Assembly (NCBI RefSeq): GCF_011039135.1
Contig: NZ_JAAKEJ010000005.1
Coordinates: 124,001-188,000 of the forward strand
Length of the DNA: 64,000 bases
Direction of reading: 5' to 3'
From: Desulfovibrio sp. ZJ209
Lineage (GTDB): Bacteria > Desulfobacterota > Desulfovibrionia > Desulfovibrionales > Desulfovibrionaceae
The notes under the pieces were generated by a model that was not told where the DNA came from, did no database searches, and saw nothing but the letters and a program-made list of their open reading frames with translations. Positions 16,087 to 25,327 of this stretch are shown one piece after another. Each line of letters opens with the position of its first letter. Position 1 is the first letter of the stretch. The position numbers and the translations under genes are program-made.

Positions 16087-16968
16087 TTACCTCCCGGCCT
16101 TTTCGGTGAGCAGGGGATAGCCCTGCCGCTCGCGCTGCGCAGCGTAGCGGGCGGCCACGCCGGCCGCAAGCGCGCGCACCCGGCCGATATAGCCGGTGCG
16201 CTCGGTGATGGAAATGGCCCCACGGGCATCAAGGAGGTTGAAGGTGTGGGAGCACTTCAGGCAATAGTCATAGGCCGGCCAGGGCAGGTCGAGCTCGAGC
16301 ATGGCCTTGCATTCGCCCTCGAAATCGTTGAACTGCCGAAGCAGCATCTCCGCATTGCTGGCCTCGAAATTGTGGCGCGACTGTTCCACCTCGTTCTGGT
16401 GGTAGATGTGGCCGTACGTGACATCCTTGTTCCAGGCGAGGTCATAGACGGATTCCACGCCCTGCAGGTACATGGCGAGGCGCTCGAGGCCGTAGGTGAG
16501 CTCCACGCTCACCGGCGAAAGGTCGATGCCGCCCACCTGCTGGAAATAGGTGAACTGGCTCACCTCCATGCCGTTGAGCCACACCTCCCAGCCGAGGCCC
16601 CACGCGCCCAGCGTGGGCGACTCCCAATCGTCCTCCACGAAGCGGATGTCGTGGGCCGCCGGGTCGATGCCGAGGGCGGCCAGGCTTTGCAGGTAGAGCT
16701 CCTGCACATTGTCCGGCGAGGGCTTGAGGATGACCTGGAACTGGAAATAGCGCTGGAGGCGGTTGGGGTTCTCGCCGTAGCGGCCGTCCGTTGGGCGGCG
16801 GGAGGGTTCCACATAGGCCACCTTCCACGGTTCGGGCCCGAGCACGCGCAAAAAGGTGCTCGGGTTGAAGGTGCCGGCGCCGCACTCCACGCCGGAGGGC
16901 TGCTCGATGACGCAGCCCTGCCCCGCCCAGTATCGCTGAAGCGTGAGGATGACATCCTGAAAATACAT
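16087..16968 (-). CDS. glyQ: Glycine--tRNA ligase alpha subunit
   Basis: This is the catalytic subunit that forms glycyl-adenylate. The 293-residue protein begins [19 protein letters not shown] and shows the class II core segments [10 protein letters not shown] and [19 protein letters not shown] (in parts), and the C-terminal [17 protein letters not shown] segment. Length matches the family. It is followed directly by glyS and preceded by recO 57 bases upstream. Confidence 0.96.
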   Translation of the reverse strand: MYFQDVILTLQRYWAGQGCVIEQPSGVECGAGTFNPSTFLRVLGPEPWKVAYVEPSRRPTDGRYGENPNRLQRYFQFQVILKPSPDNVQELYLQSLAALGIDPAAHDIRFVEDDWESPTLGAWGLGWEVWLNGMEVSQFTYFQQVGGIDLSPVSVELTYGLERLAMYLQGVESVYDLAWNKDVTYGHIYHQNEVEQSRHNFEASNAEMLLRQFNDFEGECKAMLELDLPWPAYDYCLKCSHTFNLLDARGAISITERTGYIGRVRALAAGVAARYAAQRERQGYPLLTEKAGR

Positions 16969-17025
16969 GGTTCTCCCTCTTGCGGCCCCCAGCCGGGGAA
17001 GGCCCGCGCCGCGGCAACAACCGCA

Positions 17026-17784
17026 TCACACGCGGCGGAAACGGCCGTTCTCCCAGGCGAGGCCGAGATGGTACTGCACAAAGCCGTCGATGAGCCGCGC
17101 ACAGGCGCGCCGCTCGGGCGCGGAGAGCGCCTCCGCCGGCCATGCGGACGGAAAAGTTTGCTGCACGGCGCGCAAAACGTCAAGCCCGGCCCGCGAGACC
17201 TCCACGCAATAACGCGTTTCGGCGAGCGGGCGCTCCGCACGGCAGCGCGGGCAGAGCAACAGGCCCTCGTCCACCACGAAGCTCGCCCTCTCTTCCACGT
17301 CCGCGCCGCAGAGGCCGCACTGGCCGAGATTGGGCGCGAAACCCAGGGCACCGGCGAGCCGCAGGCGGAAAAACAGCGGCAGCAGCGCCGGCACCGGGGC
17401 GCCGCCCTCCAGCAGCTCGCGCAGGTCTTCGAGCAGGGCGAAGCTCTCCGGGGCGCCTTCGCCGTCCACGCCCAGGGCCTCGAGAAAGCGCAGGCAGTTG
17501 GCGGCAAGGCCCATGCGCCGCCAGTCGGCGCGCAGGCCCCGGGGGCCGCGCAACAGGGCGGCCTCCTCAAGATTGAGGAAGTCCCCCCGGCCCGACACCT
17601 TGACCCGGCATTGCAGGGTGTTGAACACATCGAGGCAGCCGCAGAAACGACGCCTGCTGCGGCTCGCCCCGAAGGCGAAGAGCGTGAGCGCGCCCCGGCC
17701 GCGACAGAGGAGCCGGAGCCAAAGGTCAGATTCGCGGAAATGCCCCATGCGGAGCACCACCGCCTCGTCCCGCCACTCGTTCAC
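17026..17784 (-). CDS. recO: DNA repair protein RecO
   Basis: RecO works with RecF and RecR to load RecA on single-stranded gaps. The 252-residue protein has an N-terminal OB fold (about 1-80), a helical middle, and a zinc finger made of CGLCGADV near 153-160 and CPRC near 175. It starts with GTG at 17784 overlapping the stop of the upstream rodZ-like gene (GTGA), so the two are translationally coupled. Confidence 0.9.
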   Translation of the reverse strand: MNEWRDEAVVLRMGHFRESDLWLRLLCRGRGALTLFAFGASRSRRRFCGCLDVFNTLQCRVKVSGRGDFLNLEEAALLRGPRGLRADWRRMGLAANCLRFLEALGVDGEGAPESFALLEDLRELLEGGAPVPALLPLFFRLRLAGALGFAPNLGQCGLCGADVEERASFVVDEGLLLCPRCRAERPLAETRYCVEVSRAGLDVLRAVQQTFPSAWPAEALSAPERRACARLIDGFVQYHLGLAWENGRFRRV

Positions 17785-18794
17785 TGGCCGTCTTGCGGCG
17801 GGAAGGTGAGCGTCCGCACCTGCCCGGACTGCCCGGCGGGCGGCATGCTCTGCCCGTCATAGCGGATGCGCACCCCGCCGGCGTTGCCGAGCTTGAGCTC
17901 AAGGCTGCGGGCGAAGGTGAGCGCGAAAGTGTCGCCCTTGCGCAGGGAGAACTGGCGCGTGTCCGTCCTGTCCGCGTTGGAGTGAATCCAGCATTCTTCC
18001 GTGGCCGTGATGATGACCTTGTGCTGGCCCGGGGCCGCCGCGTCGTCGCCGGCCTGGGCCGGAGCGGCGGCTGCCTCCTGCCCGGGGGCGGAAGAGGCGC
18101 CGGCCGCGGAAGCCGCGAGAGCGGCCGCTGGCGCGCCCTGCTCCTCCTGTCGGGATGTCACAGCTGCGGGCCGGGCGGGCTGCGGGCTGGCTTGCGGGGC
18201 CGGTGGCGCCGCTTCGGGGCGCTGCGCCTGTGGCTGTGCCTGTTGCACGGTCGCCGCCGGGGCCGGCTGGGCGCTGCGGGCGGGCGCCGGCCTCGCGCTT
18301 TCGGCCTTTTTCACGGGCTCCGCCACCGGCGCGGGCTGCGCGGAGCTGAGCGGCGGCGATGGCTGCGCCAGGCGCTGCTGCTCCAGCCCGGAGAGCAGGG
18401 GCAGGCCCCAGCGCCAGCCGGCATAGGCGCCCGCGGCCACCAGCAGCAGGACGAGGACAACGAGCGCGCCCTTGCCCCCGCCGCTGCGCCCACCGCTGCG
18501 GTGCACGCGCGGGACCGCTTCGGCCATGTTGACGGGCGCCTGCGGGGCCGCTTCGGGAGCGCTCACGCCATTGAGCGCGTTGTGGATTTCCTCGGGCGAC
18601 ATGCCGAGATAGGCCGCATAGGAGCGGATGAAGCCCCGCGCATAGGCGGGGTGCGGCAGGGCGGCGGCATCGCCCTCCTCCAGGGCGCGCAGGTGGCGCG
18701 CGCTGATCTTGAGGTGGTCGGCGGCATCCTCGATGCGCAGGCCGCGCCGCTCGCGTTCGGCGCGCAGGGCCGCGCCCAGTTCGTCAAAGTTCAT
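17781..18794 (-). CDS. RodZ-like membrane protein with N-terminal helix-turn-helix
   Basis: The 337-residue protein has an HTH_25 helix-turn-helix at about 1-70 (FDELGAALRAERERRG, EDAADHLKISARHLRALEEGD in parts), a single transmembrane helix at about 108-128, a proline/alanine-rich linker at about 140-250, and a C-terminal domain at about 255-337 of the DUF4115 type (KVIITATEECWI, FSLRKGDTFALTF). That architecture matches RodZ, which links MreB filaments to the envelope. Identification rests on domain order; mreB is not in the window. It overlaps recO by 4 bases and lies 61 bases after the surA-like gene. Confidence 0.8.
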   Translation of the reverse strand: MNFDELGAALRAERERRGLRIEDAADHLKISARHLRALEEGDAAALPHPAYARGFIRSYAAYLGMSPEEIHNALNGVSAPEAAPQAPVNMAEAVPRVHRSGGRSGGGKGALVVLVLLLVAAGAYAGWRWGLPLLSGLEQQRLAQPSPPLSSAQPAPVAEPVKKAESARPAPARSAQPAPAATVQQAQPQAQRPEAAPPAPQASPQPARPAAVTSRQEEQGAPAAALAASAAGASSAPGQEAAAAPAQAGDDAAAPGQHKVIITATEECWIHSNADRTDTRQFSLRKGDTFALTFARSLELKLGNAGGVRIRYDGQSMPPAGQSGQVRTLTFPPQDGQ

Positions 18795-18855
18795 CACAGT
18801 CCCTCGCCGCCGGGGCGGCTGTCGCGCGTGCGGGCACGGGCCGTGCCTGCGCGGG

Positions 18856-19812
18856 CTAGTTGAGCCTGATGTCGATAACGGCCTTTTCCCGCAACTGGCG
18901 GGAATAGTCTTCAAAGCGGCCCTTGGCCTTGGGCTGGCGCAGGATGGCGTCGATCTGCGGGGTGGCCTGCTCCAGCGTCAGCGGCGTCTCCGCGCCGCCG
19001 CCGGGCCGGAAGAGATGCACCTGCGCCTTGTGGCCCTGCAGGTCGAAAAGCTCGGTCACGTCCCCGGGCTTCATTTGGGAGAGGCGCCCGTCCCACTCGG
19101 GGTTGAGCCTGTCCCACTCCACCGGGCCCATATCGCCGCCCTTGTCCTTGTTGGGCGCGATGGAATACTTGGCGGCCGCCTCCTCGAAGCTCAGCTTGCC
19201 GGCCTTGATCTGCGCGGCCACGGCCGCGGGATTGGCCTTGGGATGGTAGACGAGCAGCCCCATGCGCAGGCCGTTGCGGTCGAACATGGTGTCCTTGTGG
19301 GCCTCGTAATAGGCCTTGATCTCGTCCGGCGTGACCACCACGCGCCGGCCGACCTCCATGCCCATGACCTTCTGCCGCAAAAGGCTCTTCTCGATATTGG
19401 CCCGCAGGCCGGCGAGCGGGATCTTCTGCTGCTTGAGCTGCGCCTCGAACTGCTCCTTGGTGAGCTTGCGCGCGAGCATCATGCGCTTGAGCTCGTTGTC
19501 CACCTCGGCCTCGCTCACCGTGACCTTGAGGCGCTTGGCCTCCTGCGCGATGAGGATGTCCATGATCATGAGGTCGAGCACCTTGCGGAACACCGCGTCC
19601 ACGGCCTTGGCCTGCGCCGGGTCATTGGGGTTGAGCCGCGCGCGGGCGAGTTCGGGGAGTGCCTCTTTCTGGAGGTCGAACATGGTGATGACCTGGCCGT
19701 TGACCACGGCCGCCACCTTGTTCAACTGGGCCGCGGAAGCACTCTCAAAGCCGCCGCAAAGGATACAGAGAATGGCGATCACGAACGCCGGGAAGAGAAG
19801 ACGCATTTTCAC
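18856..19812 (-). CDS. SurA-like periplasmic peptidyl-prolyl isomerase/chaperone
   Basis: The 318-residue protein has a signal peptide at about 1-28 (LLFPAFVIAILCILCGGFESASA), a SurA_N-type chaperone region with the typical VAAVVNGQVITMFDLQ opening, and a parvulin-like segment at about 200-285. It is shorter than E. coli SurA and holds at most one parvulin domain. The GTG at 19812 is chosen because AAGGAG lies 7 bases upstream; an ATG two codons later is the alternative. It probably helps outer-membrane protein folding. A second, lipoprotein relative lies immediately upstream. Confidence 0.8.
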   Translation of the reverse strand: MKMRLLFPAFVIAILCILCGGFESASAAQLNKVAAVVNGQVITMFDLQKEALPELARARLNPNDPAQAKAVDAVFRKVLDLMIMDILIAQEAKRLKVTVSEAEVDNELKRMMLARKLTKEQFEAQLKQQKIPLAGLRANIEKSLLRQKVMGMEVGRRVVVTPDEIKAYYEAHKDTMFDRNGLRMGLLVYHPKANPAAVAAQIKAGKLSFEEAAAKYSIAPNKDKGGDMGPVEWDRLNPEWDGRLSQMKPGDVTELFDLQGHKAQVHLFRPGGGAETPLTLEQATPQIDAILRQPKAKGRFEDYSRQLREKAVIDIRLN

Positions 19813-19954
19813 CAGAGCTCTCCTTGCTCCGCGCGCGAAGGAATGGCCCTTCGCGCGCAACGGGTCGGGCGCGCGCCACCGGGGCGCAACGGGATGTCGG
19901 CTTTCATGCCTACTGCAAAAGGCGCCCGGTGGCAATCACCGGGAAAATTCCCGC

Positions 19955-21160
19955 CTAGCGGCCGGCAGGCCGGGGCGCCGGACGGCCCGCTCCCATGCGC
20001 CGGGCGCCCCTGCGCGCGCCGTCCCCGCCGTCCCGCGCACCCTCCCGCACAGCATTCTGTACATCGGGCGCGCCTTCGGCGCCCGCAGCGGCGGCATCGT
20101 CCTCTCGCTCACGCTGGCTCTCCGGGTGGTCGAGATCCTCGCCCTCGTCCGGCTCCTCGGTGACAAAGCCCGCGAGCCCGGGCGTAAGCAGCGATTCCTT
20201 GAGCTCCGGGGCGACCAGTATCTCCGAGCGGCCGAGGCTCTCCTCCAGCCACTCCCCGAAAGCGGCGGATTTCTTTTCCTCCAGCAGGATGGCCTCAATG
20301 AGCGGATAGGCCTCGGTGAGTTCCAGCGCGTGGCCCTTCTGGCGCCCGGCGAGCGCGATGGCCCGCCATTCGCCGTCCTGCTGGCGCGGCTCGCCGCAGG
20401 CGCCTGGCTTGAGCGCCGCGGCCTCCTTGCGCCATGCCGGGGGCACCTCGTCCGGCTGCACCTCGAGGCATTGCGCGAGCGCGCCGGAATCGCTGGCGGC
20501 CGCGCCGGAAAGCACCGCGAAATCGGCCTCGGCGTCCGCCTCGGGCCGCTCGCGGAAGCGCGCCGTGAAGGATTGGCAATAGGCGGCGAGTGCCTGCTTC
20601 TCAGGGGCGGCGGCGAAGCAGATATCCAGATAGCCGGGGAGCACGAAGTCCGCCTTGTGCTCCTCATAATACGCGCGCGCCTCGGCCATGGAGACCTGGA
20701 TGGCCGGCAGGAGCACCCGTTTCCTGAAGACCTCCATGGCGAGATGGTCGCGCATGAGCGCCTTCCAGTCGGCCTCGCGCAGGGAGGAGGCGGTGAGGAA
20801 CTGCTCGAGCCCGCCGGGCCCGAAATCCTCGCGCACCTGGGCCACGGCGTGCTCAAGGGCCGCGTCGGTGACGGCCATGCCCCGCCGCTCGAGGTCCTGG
20901 CGCACGAGGGCATGGACGATGAGCGTGCCCAGGGCGCCGCCGTAGCGGCTTTTCATGGCTTCGAGCGAAGGCCGGTGCGGGATGCCCAGCGAGGCGGAGC
21001 GGCTGTCCATGAGCGCCTGCACGGCGGAAAGCCGGATGGGCTCGCCGTTGATGCTGGCCACCACCCCGTCCGGCAGCCGGCTTTCAAAGCAGCCGGCGAG
21101 CGCCAGCGAACACGCGAGCACCCAGAGGAGCCCAAGGGCGCGGAAGGCCCGTCCCGTCAT
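19955..21160 (-). CDS. SurA/PrsA-type lipoprotein chaperone
   Basis: The 401-residue protein carries a lipoprotein signal (LALAGC, cysteine at residue 24) and a SurA_N-like opening (VVASINGEPIRLSAVQALM). The middle is helical and charged, with a region that resembles a degenerate parvulin domain near 170-280. The final 67 residues (19958-20158) are an arginine-, glycine- and alanine-rich tail unlike the rest, possibly a readthrough addition. Its ATG overlaps the mfd stop (ATGA). It is likely a periplasmic folding factor anchored to a membrane; the paralogue follows 142 bases downstream. Confidence 0.75.
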   Translation of the reverse strand: MTGRAFRALGLLWVLACSLALAGCFESRLPDGVVASINGEPIRLSAVQALMDSRSASLGIPHRPSLEAMKSRYGGALGTLIVHALVRQDLERRGMAVTDAALEHAVAQVREDFGPGGLEQFLTASSLREADWKALMRDHLAMEVFRKRVLLPAIQVSMAEARAYYEEHKADFVLPGYLDICFAAAPEKQALAAYCQSFTARFRERPEADAEADFAVLSGAAASDSGALAQCLEVQPDEVPPAWRKEAAALKPGACGEPRQQDGEWRAIALAGRQKGHALELTEAYPLIEAILLEEKKSAAFGEWLEESLGRSEILVAPELKESLLTPGLAGFVTEEPDEGEDLDHPESQREREDDAAAAGAEGAPDVQNAVREGARDGGDGARRGARRMGAGRPAPRPAGR

Positions 21161-24100
21161 GCGGCACCTCCTGCTGCGGCGGCTTCCGAAGCCTCATCAG
21201 GGATGGCCTGCGAGACAGCCGGGGGCGCCAGCCTCGGGGCGCGGATCTTTTCCAGCAGGGCGCGCACGGCCGCAAGGCCTTCGCTGAAGGGCACATCCTC
21301 GGAAACCGGCAGGGAGAGCCCGGCCGGCGGATGCAGCTTGACCCCGGGCTCGCTGGCGGCGAGCTCCACGATGCGCTCGGGCGAAACGGCGGTCTGCCCC
21401 TGCGCCCAGACGAGGCGCACGCTGTTGCGGTGGATATCGGCCTTCTGCACCTGGAGCTCAGTGAGGAATTCCTTGAAGTCCAGCACGGCGAGAAAGTTGC
21501 GGAACTCCTCGGGGAAGGCACCGAAGCGGTCGCGGATGCCGAGGGCCACTTCCTCGCGGGCCGCGCCGCCCACGGCCGATGTCAGGGACTTGTAGCAGCG
21601 CAGGCGCTCGCGGCCGTCATCTATATATGTGGCCGGGATGTGGGCCGGCAGCCCGAGGTTGAGCTCGGTCTCTGCGGCGAGGGCAGCGGGCGTGCCCTTG
21701 AGGCGCGCCACCGCCTCCTCCAGCATTTCGAGGTACAGGTCAAGGCCCACGCGCGTCATGTGGCCGGACTGCACCTCGCCCAGGATATTGCCCGCGCCGC
21801 GCAGGCGCAGGTCTTCCATGGCCACTTGGAAGCCGGCGCCGAGATAGTCCATGTCGAGGATGACGCGCAGGCGCTCTTCCGCCGTTTCCGTGAGGCGCGA
21901 GGCGTCGGGCACCACAAAGAAGGCGTAGGCCTGCCGGTCGCTGCGGCCCACGCGGCCCCGAAGCTGGTAGAGCTGCCCAAGGCCGAACATCTGCGCCTGG
22001 TCCACCACGAGGGTATTCGCGCGGGGAAAGTCCAGCCCGGACTCCACGATGGACGTGCAGACGAGCACATCGAGCTCGCCGTGCCAGAACTTGCGCATGG
22101 TGGCCTCGAGCTCGGCCTCGGCCATCTGGCCGTGCGCCATGCCCACGCGCGCGTTCGGCGCGAGCTTGCGCACATATTCAGCCACGCGCTCGAGCCCCTG
22201 CACCCGGTTGTAGACCCAGAACACCTGACCCTCGCGATCGAGCTCGCGCTGGAGCACCTTGCGCAGGGTGGCGTCGTCGCGCCCGAGCACGGCCGAGGCC
22301 ACGGGCTTGCGGTCCTGCGGGGCGGTCTCGATGATGGAGAGCTCGCGGATACCGGACATGGAGAGCTGGAGCGTGCGCGGGATGGGCGTGGCCGTGAGCG
22401 TGAGCACGTCCACATTCTTTTTCAGGGCCTTGAGCTTTTCCTTGTGGCGCACGCCGAAGCGCTGCTCCTCGTCGAGAATGAGCAGCGCGAGGTTCGGGAG
22501 CTTCACGTCGTTGGAAAGCAGGCGGTGCGTGCCGATGAGGATGTCGACCTGCCCGGCCTCGGCGGCCTTGAGGGTCTCTTTCTGCTTGGCGCGGGGCACG
22601 AAACGGCTCAGGAGCCCCACATTGATGGGAAAGCCCGCGAGACGCGCCCTGAAGGTCTGGTAATGCTGCTCGGCGAGCACCGTGGTCGGGCAGAGCAGCG
22701 CCACCTGCCGCCCCTCGGAGGCGGCGCGGAAGGCCGCGCGCAGGGCCACCTCGGTCTTGCCGAAGCCCACGTCGCCGCAGACGAGGCGGTCCATGGGGCG
22801 CTCGCCGTCCATGTCGTCGAGCACGTCCTGGATGGCGCGGGCCTGGTCGGGCGTCTCCTCATAGCCGAAGGTGGCCTCGAACTCGCGGAAGAGCTCGCCC
22901 GGCGGGTCGTAGCGGAAGCCCTTGGCGACCTTGCGGTAGGCATACATCTCCACAAGGTCGGCCGCGATCTTCTCGATGGCCTTGCGGGCCTTTTCCTTGC
23001 CGGCCGCCCAGGAGGGGCCGCCCAGCTTGTCGAGGGGCGGCTCCGCGCCCTCGGCGCCCTTGAAGCGCTGGATGAGGCCGAGGCGGTCGGCCGGCACATA
23101 GAGCTTGTCATGGCCCGCGTATTCCAGCAGGAGAAAGTCATTGGCCGCGGCGTTGACATCGAGGTGGTGCAGCCCGGCGAAGCGGCCGATGCCGTAATCG
23201 CGGTGGACGAGCAGGTCGCCCTCTTTCAGGCTCTCGAAGCTGTCCAGCCCCTTGAAGGCGCGCGTGGCCGCGCGGTGCGTCTTTTCGGCGCGCGGATAGA
23301 GGATGTCCTCCCCGAGGACGAGGCTATTGTCCCAGGCGAGCTCCGCGCCGCCGCGAAAGGGCGAGATGAGCGCGAACAGCCCCCCCTGCCCCGGGGCGTA
23401 GCGCAGGGCCGGGGCGATGCCGTCCTGCTCGGCCAGCTTGAGGAACTTGTTGCGGCCGCGCTCGGAAGAAAAGCTGAGGATGACCTGCCGCCGCTCGCGC
23501 TGCCAGGCCTTGAGGCCGGCCGCCAGGTGCTGCCAGGGCCTGTCCTGCGCGCCGGGCGCGGGAAAGAGCTCGGCGAACTGGTGCAACGGCCGCTCCTGCA
23601 GGGAGACGCCCCGCGCCTCCACACCCACCACCAGCGGCTCGTCGAAAACGCACTGAAAGCCGTTCCACGGCGCGGGCTGGGAGGAGCGGCGGAACACGAG
23701 GCTCGCGGGCTGCGGCAGGGCCGCGTCCTCTTTCTCGAGCTCTTCCTTGAGGCTCTGGCGCACGGCGCGCAGGGCCTCGGCGCTGTCGGCCTCGCCGGGG
23801 AGTATCCACAGGCTCTCCGGGTGGAGCCAGTTCTCGAACAGGCTCGCCTTTTCCCAAAGGAGGCCGGGCAAGAGGCCGGCGCCGCCCTCCTCAAGCGCCT
23901 TGCGGTAGGTATAGGCGTCGTTCTCGCTGATGCGGCCCTCGCGGACAAGCGTCTCGCAGCGCGCGCGGGCGGCTTCGCGGCCCTTGGTGTCCAGCGGCAG
24001 CGGGCTCACGGGCAACAGGGTCAGTTCCTCGATATTGCGCAGGGAGCGCTGGCTCTCGGCATCAAAGAGCCGCATCTCCTCGATGGAGTCGCCGAAAAAT

Positions 24101-24666
24101 TCCAGGCGCACCGGGCGGCCATAGCCGGGGGCGTAAATATCGAGGATGTCGCCGCGCCGCGCGAGCTCGCCCGGGCGCGTCACCATGCTCACGCGCTCGT
24201 AGCCCCATTCCACGGCCTGCTCGATGATGAGCTCGGGCGAGAAGTCCATGCCCAGCGCAAGATCGAGGCTGCGGCCGCTGAAGAAGTCCGTGGGCATGTA
24301 GCGCGGGATGAGGCTCGCCACGGAGGCCACCACGCAGCGGGGCCTCCCCTGGGCGAGCGCGTAGAGGGCGGCGAGGCGGCCGCTCCAGCCGTCGCGGTCG
24401 GCCCAGTCGCGCAGGCGCGGCATGACGAGCAGGGGGCGCTCCCAGACAGGGCTCGCCACATCGCCGTCACCCACGGACAGCTCGGGGAGGAAGAGGCGCG
24501 CCAGCGCCGAGGCCGTGTGCAGCTCTTCGCGGCCGCGGGCGAGCAGCACGGCCGTGCGCCCGGAAGCGAGCGCCTGGGCCGCCAGGCGGCAGCGCGTCGC
24601 CATGCCGCTGCGCTCTAGGTAGACCCTGGTTTCAGCGCTGGCGAGGATGGCGTCGAAATCCTGCAT
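21157..24666 (-). CDS. mfd: Transcription-repair coupling factor
   Basis: Mfd displaces RNA polymerase stalled at DNA damage and recruits UvrA. The 1169-residue protein has UvrB-like N-terminal domains (about 1-350), the RNA polymerase interaction domain near 490-560 (DLLVHRDYGIGRFAGL), and the RecG-like motor with Walker A GDVGFGKTEVA near 635, DEEQRFG near 735, SATSL-region equivalents and VYNRVQ near 820, followed by the TRCF C-terminal domain at about 1030-1130. Length is normal. It heads the overlapping series running to glyS. Confidence 0.96.
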   Translation of the reverse strand: MQDFDAILASAETRVYLERSGMATRCRLAAQALASGRTAVLLARGREELHTASALARLFLPELSVGDGDVASPVWERPLLVMPRLRDWADRDGWSGRLAALYALAQGRPRCVVASVASLIPRYMPTDFFSGRSLDLALGMDFSPELIIEQAVEWGYERVSMVTRPGELARRGDILDIYAPGYGRPVRLEFFGDSIEEMRLFDAESQRSLRNIEELTLLPVSPLPLDTKGREAARARCETLVREGRISENDAYTYRKALEEGGAGLLPGLLWEKASLFENWLHPESLWILPGEADSAEALRAVRQSLKEELEKEDAALPQPASLVFRRSSQPAPWNGFQCVFDEPLVVGVEARGVSLQERPLHQFAELFPAPGAQDRPWQHLAAGLKAWQRERRQVILSFSSERGRNKFLKLAEQDGIAPALRYAPGQGGLFALISPFRGGAELAWDNSLVLGEDILYPRAEKTHRAATRAFKGLDSFESLKEGDLLVHRDYGIGRFAGLHHLDVNAAANDFLLLEYAGHDKLYVPADRLGLIQRFKGAEGAEPPLDKLGGPSWAAGKEKARKAIEKIAADLVEMYAYRKVAKGFRYDPPGELFREFEATFGYEETPDQARAIQDVLDDMDGERPMDRLVCGDVGFGKTEVALRAAFRAASEGRQVALLCPTTVLAEQHYQTFRARLAGFPINVGLLSRFVPRAKQKETLKAAEAGQVDILIGTHRLLSNDVKLPNLALLILDEEQRFGVRHKEKLKALKKNVDVLTLTATPIPRTLQLSMSGIRELSIIETAPQDRKPVASAVLGRDDATLRKVLQRELDREGQVFWVYNRVQGLERVAEYVRKLAPNARVGMAHGQMAEAELEATMRKFWHGELDVLVCTSIVESGLDFPRANTLVVDQAQMFGLGQLYQLRGRVGRSDRQAYAFFVVPDASRLTETAEERLRVILDMDYLGAGFQVAMEDLRLRGAGNILGEVQSGHMTRVGLDLYLEMLEEAVARLKGTPAALAAETELNLGLPAHIPATYIDDGRERLRCYKSLTSAVGGAAREEVALGIRDRFGAFPEEFRNFLAVLDFKEFLTELQVQKADIHRNSVRLVWAQGQTAVSPERIVELAASEPGVKLHPPAGLSLPVSEDVPFSEGLAAVRALLEKIRAPRLAPPAVSQAIPDEASEAAAAGGAA

Positions 24667-24779
24667 GGGAGCCTGCGAAGGAGGGAACGGATAGGGAGTG
24701 GAGGCCGCGGCCGGCGCCTTGGCCGCCCCGCGGAAACGCGCCCAGACCGGGAGAGCGCCATGGCGCCCCCGGCCTGGTC

Positions 24780-24820
24780 AAAAATGCCTGCGGCCCGGCC
24801 CCATGAAGGCCAGGGCCGCA
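24780..24820 (-). terminator. Intrinsic terminator of the IscA-like gene
   Basis: On the minus strand a long GC-rich stem (24820-24808 with 24801-24789, small bulge) is followed by GGCATTTTT. It sits 12 bases past the stop. Confidence 0.75.
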
Positions 24821-24832
24821 AACGGATGAAGA

Positions 24833-25156
24833 CTAGTGCGAGCCGCAGCCGCCGCAGCAGCCGCCGCAACCGCCGCCCGCGCTTTCAGACAGGGGCACGG
24901 TGGGATCGACCAGGAAGCCCATGGGGGTCAGGTCAATCTTGGCGCCCTTGATCTGGTCGAGGAGTTCCTTGTTGATGCAGAAGGTGAAGCCGCCGGCCTC
25001 TTCGCTCACATCGTCATCGCCGGCCGGGTCGAGCCCGAGGGCGAGGCGCGGGCCGGAGCAGCCGCCGGGCGCCAGGTAGATGCGGATGGTTTCCTTGTCC
25101 TTATCCTTGAAATACGCCTCAAGCTCGTTGCGGGCGCTTTCGGTGAGTTCGAGCAT
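24833..25156 (-). CDS. IscA/HesB-like protein with cysteine/glycine-rich tail
   Basis: A-type carriers hold and pass on iron-sulfur clusters. The 107-residue protein has the HesB fold with the first conserved cysteine at Cys33 (APGGCSGPRLAL). Instead of the usual CGCG pair, the C-terminus is a run of glycines with Cys97, Cys100, Cys101 and Cys104 and a final histidine. A related group is annotated as HesB-like proteins in anaerobes. The start at 25156 is chosen over the adjacent ATG because it gives 5-base spacing to GGAGG. Monocistronic with a strong terminator. Confidence 0.75.
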   Translation of the reverse strand: MLELTESARNELEAYFKDKDKETIRIYLAPGGCSGPRLALGLDPAGDDDVSEEAGGFTFCINKELLDQIKGAKIDLTPMGFLVDPTVPLSESAGGGCGGCCGGCGSH

Positions 25157-25327
25157 CATGTCCTCCAGGTTTTGGCCGCAAAATGCGGGCATCACCTAGT
25201 TAAGACCTGTGCGCCCGCCTGTCAATGCGGGCGCCCCACTTCCCCCGGCGCCTGCCCTTGACCGGGGCGCCCATCCATGGGACTTTTCCGCCATGTGCGC
25301 CCGCCCTTTCCCGGCCCCGGAGGCTCC

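Noticed and set aside
21331..24618. A 1095-codon open frame on the plus strand opposite mfd, and similar long antisense frames elsewhere (for example 18709-20163 and 8034-10367)
   Set aside because: They are antisense to well-supported genes and have His/Ala/Gly/Leu-rich low-complexity composition expected from high-GC third-position bias. No domain is recognisable.
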